A stretch of 64,000 bases of DNA from positions 5,022,001 to 5,086,000 of the forward strand of contig NZ_CP088022.1 in assembly GCF_013373795.3 (NCBI RefSeq), read 5' to 3'. Origin of the DNA: Bradyrhizobium quebecense. GTDB lineage: Bacteria; Pseudomonadota; Alphaproteobacteria; Rhizobiales; Xanthobacteraceae. Every line of letters starts with the position of its first letter. The first letter of the stretch is position 1. Below the pieces are notes generated by a model, which did no database searches, was not told the DNA's origin, and saw only the letters and a program-made list of their open reading frames with translations. The translations under genes and the position numbers were made by a program. This document shows, piece after piece, positions 7,904 through 15,390 of this stretch.

Positions 7904-8932
7904 TTAGGTGACAGCGTTCATGCGTGCGGCATCATAGCTCTCGCCGGTCGCCATCAGCTTCCAGGCGATGCGGGCCACCTTGTTGGCGAGCGCCACGGCC
8001 GCAAGCTTCGGCGGCTTGCGCCTGAGCAACGCCACGAGCCAGCGCGAGGGGTGGCCGCGCCCGAGCCTTGCCTGCCGGATCACCGCGGTCGCCCCGGCCA
8101 CGAGCAGGCGACGCAGGGTCTCGTCGCCAGCGCGGGTGATCTTGCCGAGCCTGGTTTTGCCGGCGGTGGAATGGTCCTTGGGCGTCAGGCCGAGCCAGGC
8201 CGCGAACAAGCGGCCGGAGCGGAAGGCGTGCGGGTCCGGCGTCTTCATCACAAGCGAGGTCGCGATGATCGGACCGACCGAGGGGATCTGGGCCAGACGA
8301 CGGCTTGTGGCGTTGGCCTGGTGCCAGGCCAGCAGCCTGGCCTCGACCGCCTTCAGCTCACCCTGCAACTGCGCATAGTCACGGCCCTGCATGGCGAACA
8401 GCTCGCGCGCCATAGCGGGAACGCTCTCGTCCTGCGTGATCCGGGCCAACAGCGGCTCGATCTTGTCCAACCCCTTCGGCGCGATCAGGCCAAACTCCGC
8501 CGCGTAGCCGCGGATCGCATTGCTGAGCTGGGTACGGCGGCCGATCAGCCCATCGCGGACACCTGCAAGCATCAGCGCGGCCTGCTGTTCGGCGCTCTTC
8601 ACCGGCACAAACCGCATCCGCGGTCGGCCCATCGCTTCGCACACCCCATCCGCATCTCGCCCGTCGTTCTTGTTCCGCAGCACATAAGGCTTCACCAACT
8701 GCGGCGCTATCAGCTTCACCTCATGGCCAAGCTTGCCAAGCTCGCGCCCCCAGTAATGAGCCGCCCCGCAGGCCTCCATCCCGATCACGGTCGGCGGAAG
8801 CTTGGCAAAAAACTCAAGCACCTGCTTGCGCGACAGCTTCTTGCGCAACACCGGCTGTTCCGCCGCGTCAACTCCATGCAGCACAAAAATATGCTTCGAC
8901 GTATCCATCCCAATACGGATAATCTCTCTCAC
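7904..8932 (-). CDS. IS110-family transposase (DEDD N-terminal domain, Transposase_20)
   Basis: 342 residues and apparently intact. The N-terminal RuvC-like DEDD domain shows Asp in IGMDTSKH, Glu in VIGMEACG and the paired Asp of KNDGRDADG. The C-terminal Transposase_20 domain contains the IPSVGPIIATSLV helix-hairpin-helix and the following FAAWLGLTPKDHST and GETLRRLLV elements, with the serine region typical of the family. Both halves are full length, so the element could be active. No ribosome-site anomaly is seen. Confidence 0.95.
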   Translation of the reverse strand: MREIIRIGMDTSKHIFVLHGVDAAEQPVLRKKLSRKQVLEFFAKLPPTVIGMEACGAAHYWGRELGKLGHEVKLIAPQLVKPYVLRNKNDGRDADGVCEAMGRPRMRFVPVKSAEQQAALMLAGVRDGLIGRRTQLSNAIRGYAAEFGLIAPKGLDKIEPLLARITQDESVPAMARELFAMQGRDYAQLQGELKAVEARLLAWHQANATSRRLAQIPSVGPIIATSLVMKTPDPHAFRSGRLFAAWLGLTPKDHSTAGKTRLGKITRAGDETLRRLLVAGATAVIRQARLGRGHPSRWLVALLRRKPPKLAAVALANKVARIAWKLMATGESYDAARMNAVT

Positions 8933-9365
8933 GGACGGTCTCCTTGTCTGAGATTTACAACAACCTCATTCTGGCACACTGATGCCGTAGGGGGCCGTCC
9001 ACACCATCAACCACAGGATTGGCTTGGTGAGGAAAGCTGTGGCCCCAGCGTCGCGCAACAATCACCTTCAGTGGTAATGGGTCCCGGCCTTCGCCGGGAC
9101 GACACTGAGTTTGTGCTGCCGCTTGTGAGCCATACTTCCGCATTCTCACGACATCTTTTGCCCGAGTTCTGCATCTCGCTCCGCCCTCTCCTCGAACAGA
9201 GGGCGCAGGGAAAGCCGGGTGCCGATTGCACCCATGGGTCCGTGCAACAAACGGCGTGCTCACCTCACTGTCATTCCGCGACCTGGGGACGGCCTCCCTG
9301 CCCACTTGACCTTGCCCCTGCGGCCGCCTCCATAGAAGCGCGGTCAGACGACGCGAGGTGATTCG

Positions 9366-10397
9366 ATGAATGCTTCTGCTGCCCGTTTCCTCAGTCCGTC
9401 CGAAGCTGCAAGGCAGCTCGGGATCTCGGCGAAAGCGCTGCGCCTCTATGAGGAGCGCGGCCTGATCGCACCTGGCCGCACACCGGCGGGATGGCGCGCC
9501 TATGGTGCGGCCGAGATGGCGCGCGGCGCCGAAATCGTCGCGCTGCGCGCGCTCGGTCTCAGCATCAATGAAGTGGCGCGGATCCTGAGCGGCGACGCCG
9601 TGATCCTCGATCGCGTGCTGGCCGCGCACGAGGCCACGCTCGAAGCACGCATCCGCCAAAGCGGCGACAGCATCGCCAGGGTGCGCCGGCTGCGCGCCGA
9701 CCTCGGCCGCGGCAAGATGCCCGCGACGTGCGATCTCATCGGTGCGGTCAGGGTACGGCCTGCGATCGGCGTCGCGTTCGATCTGCCGTGGCCGTGGGGC
9801 GGCGAGCGCTTCGAACTGCGTGACATCAAGCTGCTGAACTACATCGTCGGGCCGCTCGGCAGCGGCAAGACGCGCCTCGCGCAGCGTCTCGCCGAAGTGC
9901 TGCCCGACGCCGGCTTCGTGGGGCTGGACCGTGCCGCCGACGGCGGCGCGGCCGTTCGCGCGCGGCTCGATGCCGACCCGGCGCATAAGGCGAGGGTCGA
10001 GGCGAGCCTTGCCGTCCTGCTCGCCGATGGCGCGATGGACTCAGCGGCACTGACCGCCCTGCTCGCCGCTCTCGAGGCCGACGGCGACACCATCCTGGTG
10101 ATCGACATGCTCGAGCAAGGGCTCGATGCGGCCAGCCAGGAAGCCGTGATCGCGCATCTGCGCCGCCGCGGGCCCGAGGCGCGGCCGCTGTTCTTCCTCA
10201 CACGCTCCAACGCGATCCTGGACCTCGACGCGGTCGGCGACGACGAAGCGATCATCCTGTGCCCTGCCAATCACAGCCGGCCGATCTGCGTCACGCCCGT
10301 GCCCGGCGCGCCCGGCTATGAGGCGGTTGCGACCTGCCTTGCCTCGCCGGACGTGCGCGCGCGGACCGAAGGCATGGTTGCGTGGCGGCCATCCTGA
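9366..10397 (+). CDS. MerR-type HTH protein fused to a P-loop ATPase domain
   Basis: 343 residues. The N-terminal MerR winged HTH (about 8-75) has SEAARQLGISAKALRLYEERG and the GWRAYG wing, followed by a coiled segment to about 112. Instead of a small effector domain there is a nucleotide-binding domain starting around 150, with a Walker A GPLGSGKT at 162-169 and a Walker B-like ILVIDMLEQGLD near 238-250. LFFLTRSNAIL then resembles the switch region of ABC/SMC-like ATPases. No cysteine cluster for metal is visible. ATP-dependent control of DNA binding is inferred; the target is unknown. The LysR gene follows 77 bp downstream on the same strand. Confidence 0.8.
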   Translation: MNASAARFLSPSEAARQLGISAKALRLYEERGLIAPGRTPAGWRAYGAAEMARGAEIVALRALGLSINEVARILSGDAVILDRVLAAHEATLEARIRQSGDSIARVRRLRADLGRGKMPATCDLIGAVRVRPAIGVAFDLPWPWGGERFELRDIKLLNYIVGPLGSGKTRLAQRLAEVLPDAGFVGLDRAADGGAAVRARLDADPAHKARVEASLAVLLADGAMDSAALTALLAALEADGDTILVIDMLEQGLDAASQEAVIAHLRRRGPEARPLFFLTRSNAILDLDAVGDDEAIILCPANHSRPICVTPVPGAPGYEAVATCLASPDVRARTEGMVAWRPS

Positions 10398-10474
10398 TTT
10401 CTCGCATTGGTTGTATTATAATCACGCGACAAGGTCGGATGCACGGCAGGAAAAGTATGCTATAAGCTCACGCA

Positions 10475-11470
10475 ATGAGCGAGCTTCCCCGTACCCAGGC
10501 CTTGCGTTGCTTCATCACGGTTGCCCGTGAGGGCACTGTATCGCGCGCTGCAGCGATGCTGAAACTGACCCAGCCGGCGGTCAGCCTGCAACTCAAGGCG
10601 CTGGAGGAAAGCACCGGGCTGCAGCTGTTCAACCGCACCCCCGGCGGCTTCACGCTGACCGAGGCCGGCGCCGCGCTGCTGCCGCTGGCGCACCGCGCGG
10701 TGGCCGCGGCATCCGACTTCAAGGCGATGGCGGACTCGCTGAACGAGGCGCAGCGCGGCACGCTGCGCGTCGGCACCATCCTCGATCCCGAATTCACCCG
10801 GCTCGGGCCGTTCGTGCGCAGCCTTGCGATGTCCTCGCAACGCACCGAAGTGTTTCTGCGCCATGGCGTCAGCGACGACGTGCTGGCGCAGGTCGGCCGG
10901 GGCGAGCTCGACGTTGGCTACTACGTCGACGCCACGCCGCCGGAGCAGCTCAACCATCACAGCTTCGCCGAGCGAACCATCGCCGACGGCCGCTACCAGC
11001 TGGCGCCGCTGCTCAGCTACCACTACCGCGTGATCGCGCCGATCGGCTGGCGGGACCGGGTGATCGGCAAGGACTGGGCGGAGCTTGCCGAGCTGCCCTG
11101 GCTTGCGACACCGCCGCATTCCGGCCACCGGCGGCTGCTCGACGACATCTTCCGTCCGCTCGGCGCCTTGCCGAAACGCGTCGGCTACACCGATCAGGAA
11201 GAAGCAATGATCGACTTCGTCGAATCCGGGCTCTGCCTCAGCCTCGCGCGCGACAGCGTGCTGGCGCCACGGATGGCGCGCCCGCATCAGTTCGTGGTCT
11301 CCGACAAAGTGAAGCTCACCTGCGATCTCTCTTTCGCCTGCCTTGCCGCCCGCCGTCAGGAGCCGGTGATCGCCCACGCCTTCGCGGCCGTGCGCGCGGT
11401 GTGGAATATCAAGCCGGCGATCGCCGGCGCCGGACCGACGCGAACGCGGAAGGTCGCGAAGAACGTGTAG
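10475..11470 (+). CDS. LysR-family transcriptional regulator
   Basis: 331 residues. The N-terminal winged HTH (about 5-65) contains LRCFITVAREGTVSRAAAML and LTQPAVSLQLKALEES, followed by the TPGGFTLTEAG wing. A linker helix leads to the periplasmic-binding-type effector domain (from about 90, GTLRVGTILDPEF). The downstream same-strand gene is an LspA-like peptidase and the upstream one a MerR-ATPase; neither identifies the regulon. An A/T-rich stretch at about 10,410-10,425 probably holds the promoter. Confidence 0.9.
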   Translation: MSELPRTQALRCFITVAREGTVSRAAAMLKLTQPAVSLQLKALEESTGLQLFNRTPGGFTLTEAGAALLPLAHRAVAAASDFKAMADSLNEAQRGTLRVGTILDPEFTRLGPFVRSLAMSSQRTEVFLRHGVSDDVLAQVGRGELDVGYYVDATPPEQLNHHSFAERTIADGRYQLAPLLSYHYRVIAPIGWRDRVIGKDWAELAELPWLATPPHSGHRRLLDDIFRPLGALPKRVGYTDQEEAMIDFVESGLCLSLARDSVLAPRMARPHQFVVSDKVKLTCDLSFACLAARRQEPVIAHAFAAVRAVWNIKPAIAGAGPTRTRKVAKNV

Positions 11471-11586
11471 GCGGCGCGCGGTCCAGGGGCCGCACTCTGC
11501 GAGACGCCACGTGAATTCGCCGAGAATGCAAGTTGAGAGTAGCGATCAGCCCATGGCCGAACGACAGCGGAGCGAGAGACCGTTTC

Positions 11587-12090
11587 GTGAGAAGATATGA
11601 AAGCTCGCGCATCGTCGCGTTCTGCGTCGCATTGGCGATGCTGGCGCTGGATCAGCTGACAAAGCTTTGGGCCCTTCGATCGCTGGAAACCGGCGCCACC
11701 CTCGAGCTGCCCGGCCCCATTGATCTCACCCTCGTGTTCAATCGCAGCAACGCATTCGGTCTCATTCCCGACTACGGTGCGTTGTCGCGGTGGGCGCTGG
11801 CGTCCGTCGGCCTTGCCGCAGCGGCGGCCCTGCTCGGATCCATCCTGCGGCGATCGACATCGACCATCAACGCCTTTGGATTCGCCTTGATCGGCGCCGG
11901 AGCCGCCGGAAATGCCCTCGACCGTCTTCGATTGGGTGCCGTCGTCGACCTGTTCGATGCCTCGAAACTTCGATTTGTCTGGATTTTCAACGTCGCTGAC
12001 GTTTCAATCGACTTGGGGATCGCGCTCGTTCTGCTTGCTGCGCTGCTGCCATCGTTGGAAGCGCCCAAGACAGACCACGGCAACAACTAG
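11587..12090 (+). CDS. lspA: Lipoprotein signal peptidase (LspA-like)
   Basis: Membrane aspartic peptidase that removes signal peptides from prolipoproteins. Family boxes are visible in order: DQLTKLW at the first helix, FNRSNAFGLI (family NxGxAFG, here with Ser for Gly), GAGAAGNALDRLRLGAVVDLFD with the first catalytic Asp, and WIFNVADVSIDLGI with the second. Four membrane helices. The GTG at 11587 is preferred over a TTG at 11533 because it begins right before the first helix and follows a GAGCGAGAGA region. It lies alone, away from ileS/ribF, so it may be a second copy. The Ser substitution makes it slightly divergent. Confidence 0.8.
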   Translation: MRRYESSRIVAFCVALAMLALDQLTKLWALRSLETGATLELPGPIDLTLVFNRSNAFGLIPDYGALSRWALASVGLAAAAALLGSILRRSTSTINAFGFALIGAGAAGNALDRLRLGAVVDLFDASKLRFVWIFNVADVSIDLGIALVLLAALLPSLEAPKTDHGNN

Positions 12091-12099
12091 ATCGATATC

Positions 12100-12312
12100 C
12101 TAGGCCGCGACGACCAGCGGCCGCGTCATCTCCGCGATTGTTGGCACCAGCGACGGCGCCTCACAATCCTGCAGAGCGAGTTCGTTCACGAGCTCGCGCA
12201 GCCTTGGCGGCAGATTGGTGTAATCGTCGCGCAGCACGTAGCGCAGTCTCTCGCCAATCTCTTCGCAGATGGCGCGCGCGTGCTCCGGCGCGATCGGATG
12301 ATGCTCAATCAT
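12100..12312 (-). CDS. Small conserved hypothetical protein
   Basis: 70 residues starting MIEHHPIAPEHARAICEEIGERL. It is soluble and helical, with a central RDDYTNLPPRLRELVNEL. The layout of a helix followed by LPPRLRELV is reminiscent of small alphaproteobacterial regulatory proteins, but I cannot assign a family. An upstream frame overlaps its start by 8 bp (see 12,305-12,421). It is convergent with lspA, with only 9 bp between stops. Confidence 0.6.
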   Translation of the reverse strand: MIEHHPIAPEHARAICEEIGERLRYVLRDDYTNLPPRLRELVNELALQDCEAPSLVPTIAEMTRPLVVAA

Positions 12313-12421
12313 GGACGTGCACCGCTTGCGACGGCCGCGCGCCGTCCACCTGCACGCCTGCAACCACGGATCCCGCATGCCGAGATGCGATCAAGACGAG
12401 GATCCGAACAATGCTGAACAT
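12305..12421 (-). CDS. Possible 38-residue leader protein overlapping the next gene
   Basis: A short frame (MFSIVRILVLIAS, then a Val/Gly-rich tail ending VHVHD) with a GGGAGT ribosome-like site 6-8 nt before its ATG. Its stop overlaps the start of the downstream small gene in ATGATTGA, typical of translational coupling. The N-terminal hydrophobic stretch is short. It may be a coupled leader peptide or just a chance frame; the ribosome site and the overlap are the only support. Confidence 0.35.
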   Translation of the reverse strand: MFSIVRILVLIASRHAGSVVAGVQVDGARPSQAVHVHD

Positions 12422-12725
12422 GTTCGTACTCCCTTTTTCCGGCCATCAATAGCAGGAGGACACTACCGTCCGATTAGGGAAACTGGTTCCTGCGGCCTTT
12501 AAGGGATTGGTAAACGTGAGGTTCACGACTGCGCCGCAGCCGGATCGAAATCTGCGAGATGGGGTCGTCTTTCCTGAAGGCGCGAGCCCTTCCCCGGCGC
12601 CACCCGGATGTCCCCAATCAGGGGGACAGACGGATCAAGCGGAATCAATATGATGCGAAACCGGACGCCGGTCGGCTATCATCGGCGGCGCATTATAGAA
12701 AAAAGACTTGCTGGGAGGATTTGCA
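12422..12725. other. Intergenic stretch with no gene seen
   Basis: About 300 bp between the divergent small minus-strand genes and the binding-protein gene. The A/T-rich stretch near 12,690-12,710 (CATTATAGAAAAAAGAC) probably holds the promoter or leader of the binding protein. No repeat or RNA signature is evident. Confidence 0.4.
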
Positions 12726-13874
12726 ATGAAGCTGGCCATGGCCGGACTCTGGGTACTCGCGGGCGCGCTCCTGATCGCGCCGGACGCGCGTGCCGACATC
12801 AAGGTCGGCGTGGTGGTGTCCGCATCCGGGCCGGGCTCGGCGCTCGGCCAGCCGCAGATGCGCACCATCGCGGCGCTGCCGAAGGAGATCGGCGGCGAGA
12901 AGGTGGTCTATATCGCCCTCGACGACGAGTCCGACCCGACCAAGGGCACGCAGAATGCCCGCCGCCTCGTGATCCAGGACGGCGTCGATATCCTGATCGG
13001 CTCCTCGCTGACCCCCGTGACCATGCCGATGCTCGACGTCGCGTTCGAATCCAAGACGCCGATCATCTCGCTGGCGGCGGCGACCGCGATCGTGCGGCCG
13101 ATGGACGACCGCCGCCGCTGGGCGTTCAAGGTGGTCCCCAATGACGATCTGATGGCGGCGGCGATCCTGAAATACATCGCGAAATCCGGCATCAAGACGC
13201 TCGGCTATATCGGCGTGTCCGACGGCTATGGCGAAGGCTATTACAATGAGGTGTCACGGCTGGCACCCACGCTCGGCCTCACCGTCACGACGCATGAGGT
13301 CTATGCGCGCGCCGACACCAGCGCGATGGGCCAGGCGCTGAAGGTGATCGCGACCAATCCGGAGGCTGTCTTCATCGCGTCCGCAGGCACGCCGGCGGTG
13401 CTGCCGCAGGAGGCGCTGCGCAGCCGCGGCTATGCCGGCAAGATCTTCCAGACCCACGGCGTTGCGTCGGAGGAATTCATCAAGCTCGGCGGCGCCAATG
13501 TCGAGGGCGCAATCTTCACCGGCGAGGCCTTCACGATAGCCGACGATCTGCCGGCGAGCGATCCGTTCCGCCAGGCGCGCGACGAGTTCGTGACGTCCTA
13601 CGAGAAGGTCAACGGCTCGAGCCCGAACATCTTCGGCGCGCATCTGTGGGACGCCGTCACGCTGTTCAAGCGGGCGGCGGCGAGCGCGCTGAATACGGCG
13701 AAGCCCGGCACGCCGGAATTCCGCGCCGCGCTGCGCGACGAGCTCGAGCGCGGCAAGGACGTCTACCTCAACAACGGCCTCTCGACGATGAGCCCGACCG
13801 ACCACAATGGCTATGACGAGCGGTCGGCGTTCCTGATCAAGGTCGACGGCGGCAAGTTCAGGCTGGTGAAGTAA
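12726..13874 (+). CDS. ABC transporter periplasmic substrate-binding protein (branched-chain amino acid type)
   Basis: About 382 residues. Signal peptide 1-22 (GLWVLAGALLIAPDARA, cleavage before DIKVG) and a type I periplasmic-binding fold of the LivK/HAAT class: IKVGVVVSASGPGSALGQPQM at the start, DDESDPTKGTQNARRL, IIGSSLTP-like, then FKVVPNDDLMA and the second-lobe IKTLGYIGVSDGYGEGYY. GGAGG lies 9 nt before the ATG at 12726. No permease or ATPase gene lies beside it, so it is an orphan that must borrow a transporter or act in sensing. Ligand unknown. Confidence 0.9.
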   Translation: MKLAMAGLWVLAGALLIAPDARADIKVGVVVSASGPGSALGQPQMRTIAALPKEIGGEKVVYIALDDESDPTKGTQNARRLVIQDGVDILIGSSLTPVTMPMLDVAFESKTPIISLAAATAIVRPMDDRRRWAFKVVPNDDLMAAAILKYIAKSGIKTLGYIGVSDGYGEGYYNEVSRLAPTLGLTVTTHEVYARADTSAMGQALKVIATNPEAVFIASAGTPAVLPQEALRSRGYAGKIFQTHGVASEEFIKLGGANVEGAIFTGEAFTIADDLPASDPFRQARDEFVTSYEKVNGSSPNIFGAHLWDAVTLFKRAAASALNTAKPGTPEFRAALRDELERGKDVYLNNGLSTMSPTDHNGYDERSAFLIKVDGGKFRLVK

Positions 13875-13912
13875 CCGGCTCGGCTGTCAGCTACTGCTGG
13901 AACGGCGTCGAA

Positions 13913-13943
13913 GGTTCACCTCTCCCTTTGGGAGAGGTGAACC
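13913..13943 (+). terminator. Perfect inverted repeat after the binding-protein gene
   Basis: GGTTCACCTCTCCC, TTT, then GGGAGAGGTGAACC: a perfect 14-bp stem with a 3-nt loop. There is no T-run after it, so it may be a transcript-stabilising or bidirectional terminator hairpin, or a minimal member of the local palindromic repeats. Confidence 0.55.
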
Positions 13944-13984
13944 GAGACCGCGCCAAAGCCGATTCAATCAAAACTCATCCCGCT

Positions 13985-14230
13985 TTAGTCGCCGCCCCAG
14001 CGCCAGCGCGGCGGCTCGCCCTTCCACCAGCACACGCCGGTGAGCAGGACGCTCAGCACGACGACATAGGCGATGAAGCGTGCCGGAGAATGCGGCAGGA
14101 TCGTCGCTGCACCGACGGCGATCAGCGCGACAAAGCCCGCGACAACCGACCAGCCTTGCCAGTTGTTCGGAGGTCCCCAGCCCCAGCCGTAGCGCTTGGC
14201 GGGAAACCAGTATCTGTCGTCACGCGGCAT
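13985..14230 (-). CDS. Small two-helix membrane protein
   Basis: 81 residues. The N-terminal part is aromatic and basic (RYWFPAKRYGWGWGPPNNWQGW), then two membrane helices (VVAGFVALIAVGAATIL and FIAYVVVLSVLLTGVCWW), ending in GEPPRWRWGGD. The composition resembles small Bradyrhizobium membrane proteins of unknown function. It lies 31 bp downstream of the M48 protease gene on the same strand and could share its transcript. Confidence 0.65.
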   Translation of the reverse strand: MPRDDRYWFPAKRYGWGWGPPNNWQGWSVVAGFVALIAVGAATILPHSPARFIAYVVVLSVLLTGVCWWKGEPPRWRWGGD

Positions 14231-14261
14231 GGGACTGCTCCAGTCTCGAAATCCCCCTGCT

Positions 14262-15386
14262 TCACACCTTGCCCTTGCCCGATCCGCAGATGCCCTTCAG
14301 CGCCTGCCATTCGGCGGACGACAGCAGCGGCTGGCCGTTGGCCGAGCCGGCGGCATCGGCCTTGTCCATGCGCGCGAGGCGATCCTCGGTCAGCGGATGG
14401 CTGGAGACGAGCGAGAGTCCCTTGCCGCCTTCCTTGCCGGTGACGCGGAACATCAGTTCGCCCATCGGCTTCGCCGGGCGGCCGAGCTTGTGCATGGTCT
14501 CGATCGCAAAGCTGTCGGCATTGGTCTCGGCGTCGCGCGAATAGGATGACGTCACCAGCGAGCGCGAGGCGAAGAGCAGCGCGCCGGACCCGGTGATGTC
14601 GCCGAACAGCAGCCCGATCAGGAACGAGGTACCGCCATTGTGGATCAGCTCGCGCATGCTGTCGCGATGGCGGAGATGACCGAGCTCATGCGCCAATACG
14701 CCGGCGATCTCGTCGGGATTTTCGGCCTTCTCCACCAGCCCCTCGAACAGATAGACCTTGCCGCCCGGCAGCGCGAAGGCGTTCGGCACCGAGGTCTCCA
14801 GCACGCCCGACTGCACCGAATTGTCGAGGCCCGCGGTCTCCCGCAGCTTGCCGATCAGCTTCTCGAATGCCGCCTGGCCGGCCGCGTTGCTGCACGGCTT
14901 GCCGTCGAACACCACCTTGACCTGCGCCTCCGCGACATCGCCGAGACGCCGCTCGAAGGAATCCGGCACCAGCGGCGTGAGCCGCTCGGCGGCAAGCGGC
15001 ACGCCGAACAGCACCACCAGCACGATCGACACCGCGGCCGCGAGCGACCAGCCGACGATGCCGGCGACGCCCTTGCGGTTCGGCAGGTCCTGCTCGAGCC
15101 TGTCGCAGCGCGCGACCAGCGCGGCCGTCAGCTGCGCGTCGCGGATTTCGAGCCGCGCCAGAGCCGGCGCGGTCAGGCAGCTCAGCCGGAGCAGGCCGGT
15201 CGGGCTGTCGGCGCGGCGGATATCGGCAAACGCCCAGCGCGCGAGCAGTTCGCCGTCTTCCCTGATCTCCAGCGCATCGGACAGTTCGAGCACGACGATG
15301 CGCCGACGGCTCGATGCGCCGTCGAAGAATACCGCCCCCGGGACAGGTGGCGCCGCGGAATTGGCCTGGCTGACATCGGCTTCCAT
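14262..15386 (-). CDS. M48-family membrane metalloprotease
   Basis: Zinc metallopeptidase with the HELGH motif (GVLAHELGHLRHRD) and a downstream glutamate in SRDAETNADSFA as third ligand. About residues 1-110 form a cytosolic N-terminal domain, one membrane helix follows near 120-145 (GWSLAAAVSIVLVVLFGV), then the catalytic domain facing the periplasm, as in Oma1/BepA-like proteins. The ATG at 15384-15386 follows the YjgN stop by a few bases, so the two genes are an operon. An upstream ATG would overlap the YjgN gene. The likely role is envelope protein quality control. Confidence 0.85.
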   Translation of the reverse strand: MEADVSQANSAAPPVPGAVFFDGASSRRRIVVLELSDALEIREDGELLARWAFADIRRADSPTGLLRLSCLTAPALARLEIRDAQLTAALVARCDRLEQDLPNRKGVAGIVGWSLAAAVSIVLVVLFGVPLAAERLTPLVPDSFERRLGDVAEAQVKVVFDGKPCSNAAGQAAFEKLIGKLRETAGLDNSVQSGVLETSVPNAFALPGGKVYLFEGLVEKAENPDEIAGVLAHELGHLRHRDSMRELIHNGGTSFLIGLLFGDITGSGALLFASRSLVTSSYSRDAETNADSFAIETMHKLGRPAKPMGELMFRVTGKEGGKGLSLVSSHPLTEDRLARMDKADAAGSANGQPLLSSAEWQALKGICGSGKGKV

Positions 15387-15390
15387 CGCG

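Larger units (their letters stand above)
7662..8978 (-). mobile_element. IS110-family insertion sequence inside a palindrome loop
   Basis: The transposase gene is flanked by a direct 7-bp repeat TGGCACA (7662-7668 and 8972-8978), taken as the core at the two junctions. Removing one copy and the DNA between restores GTGGACGGCCCCC, a short loop and GGGGGCCGTCCAC, a continuous hairpin. The short flank (about 40 bp) is upstream of the transposase and the long non-coding flank (235 bp) is downstream. That is the layout of the IS1111 branch of IS110 rather than IS110 proper. No convincing terminal inverted repeats were found, so the exact ends are inferred. Confidence 0.75.
7612..9103. repeat. Palindromic repeat (CGTCCCGGC family) split by the insertion sequence
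   Basis: The left arm (7612-7645) reads GTCGTCCCGGCGAAGGCC and continues to GGGACCCAT. The right arm (9077-9103) is its inverse, ATGGGTCCCGGCCTTCGCC and on to GACGAC. Inside them lies a second perfect 13-bp inverted pair, GTGGACGGCCCCC at 7648-7660 and GGGGGCCGTCCAC at 8990-9002. Together they are one interspersed palindromic element now opened by the insertion sequence. The left arm also has a duplicated CGGGACC unit. The remaining 260 bp to the MerR gene show no gene. Confidence 0.75.

Noticed and set aside
7661..8980. Terminal inverted repeats of the insertion sequence
   Set aside because: Left and right ends were compared and only weak, scattered matches found; IS110-family elements often lack them.
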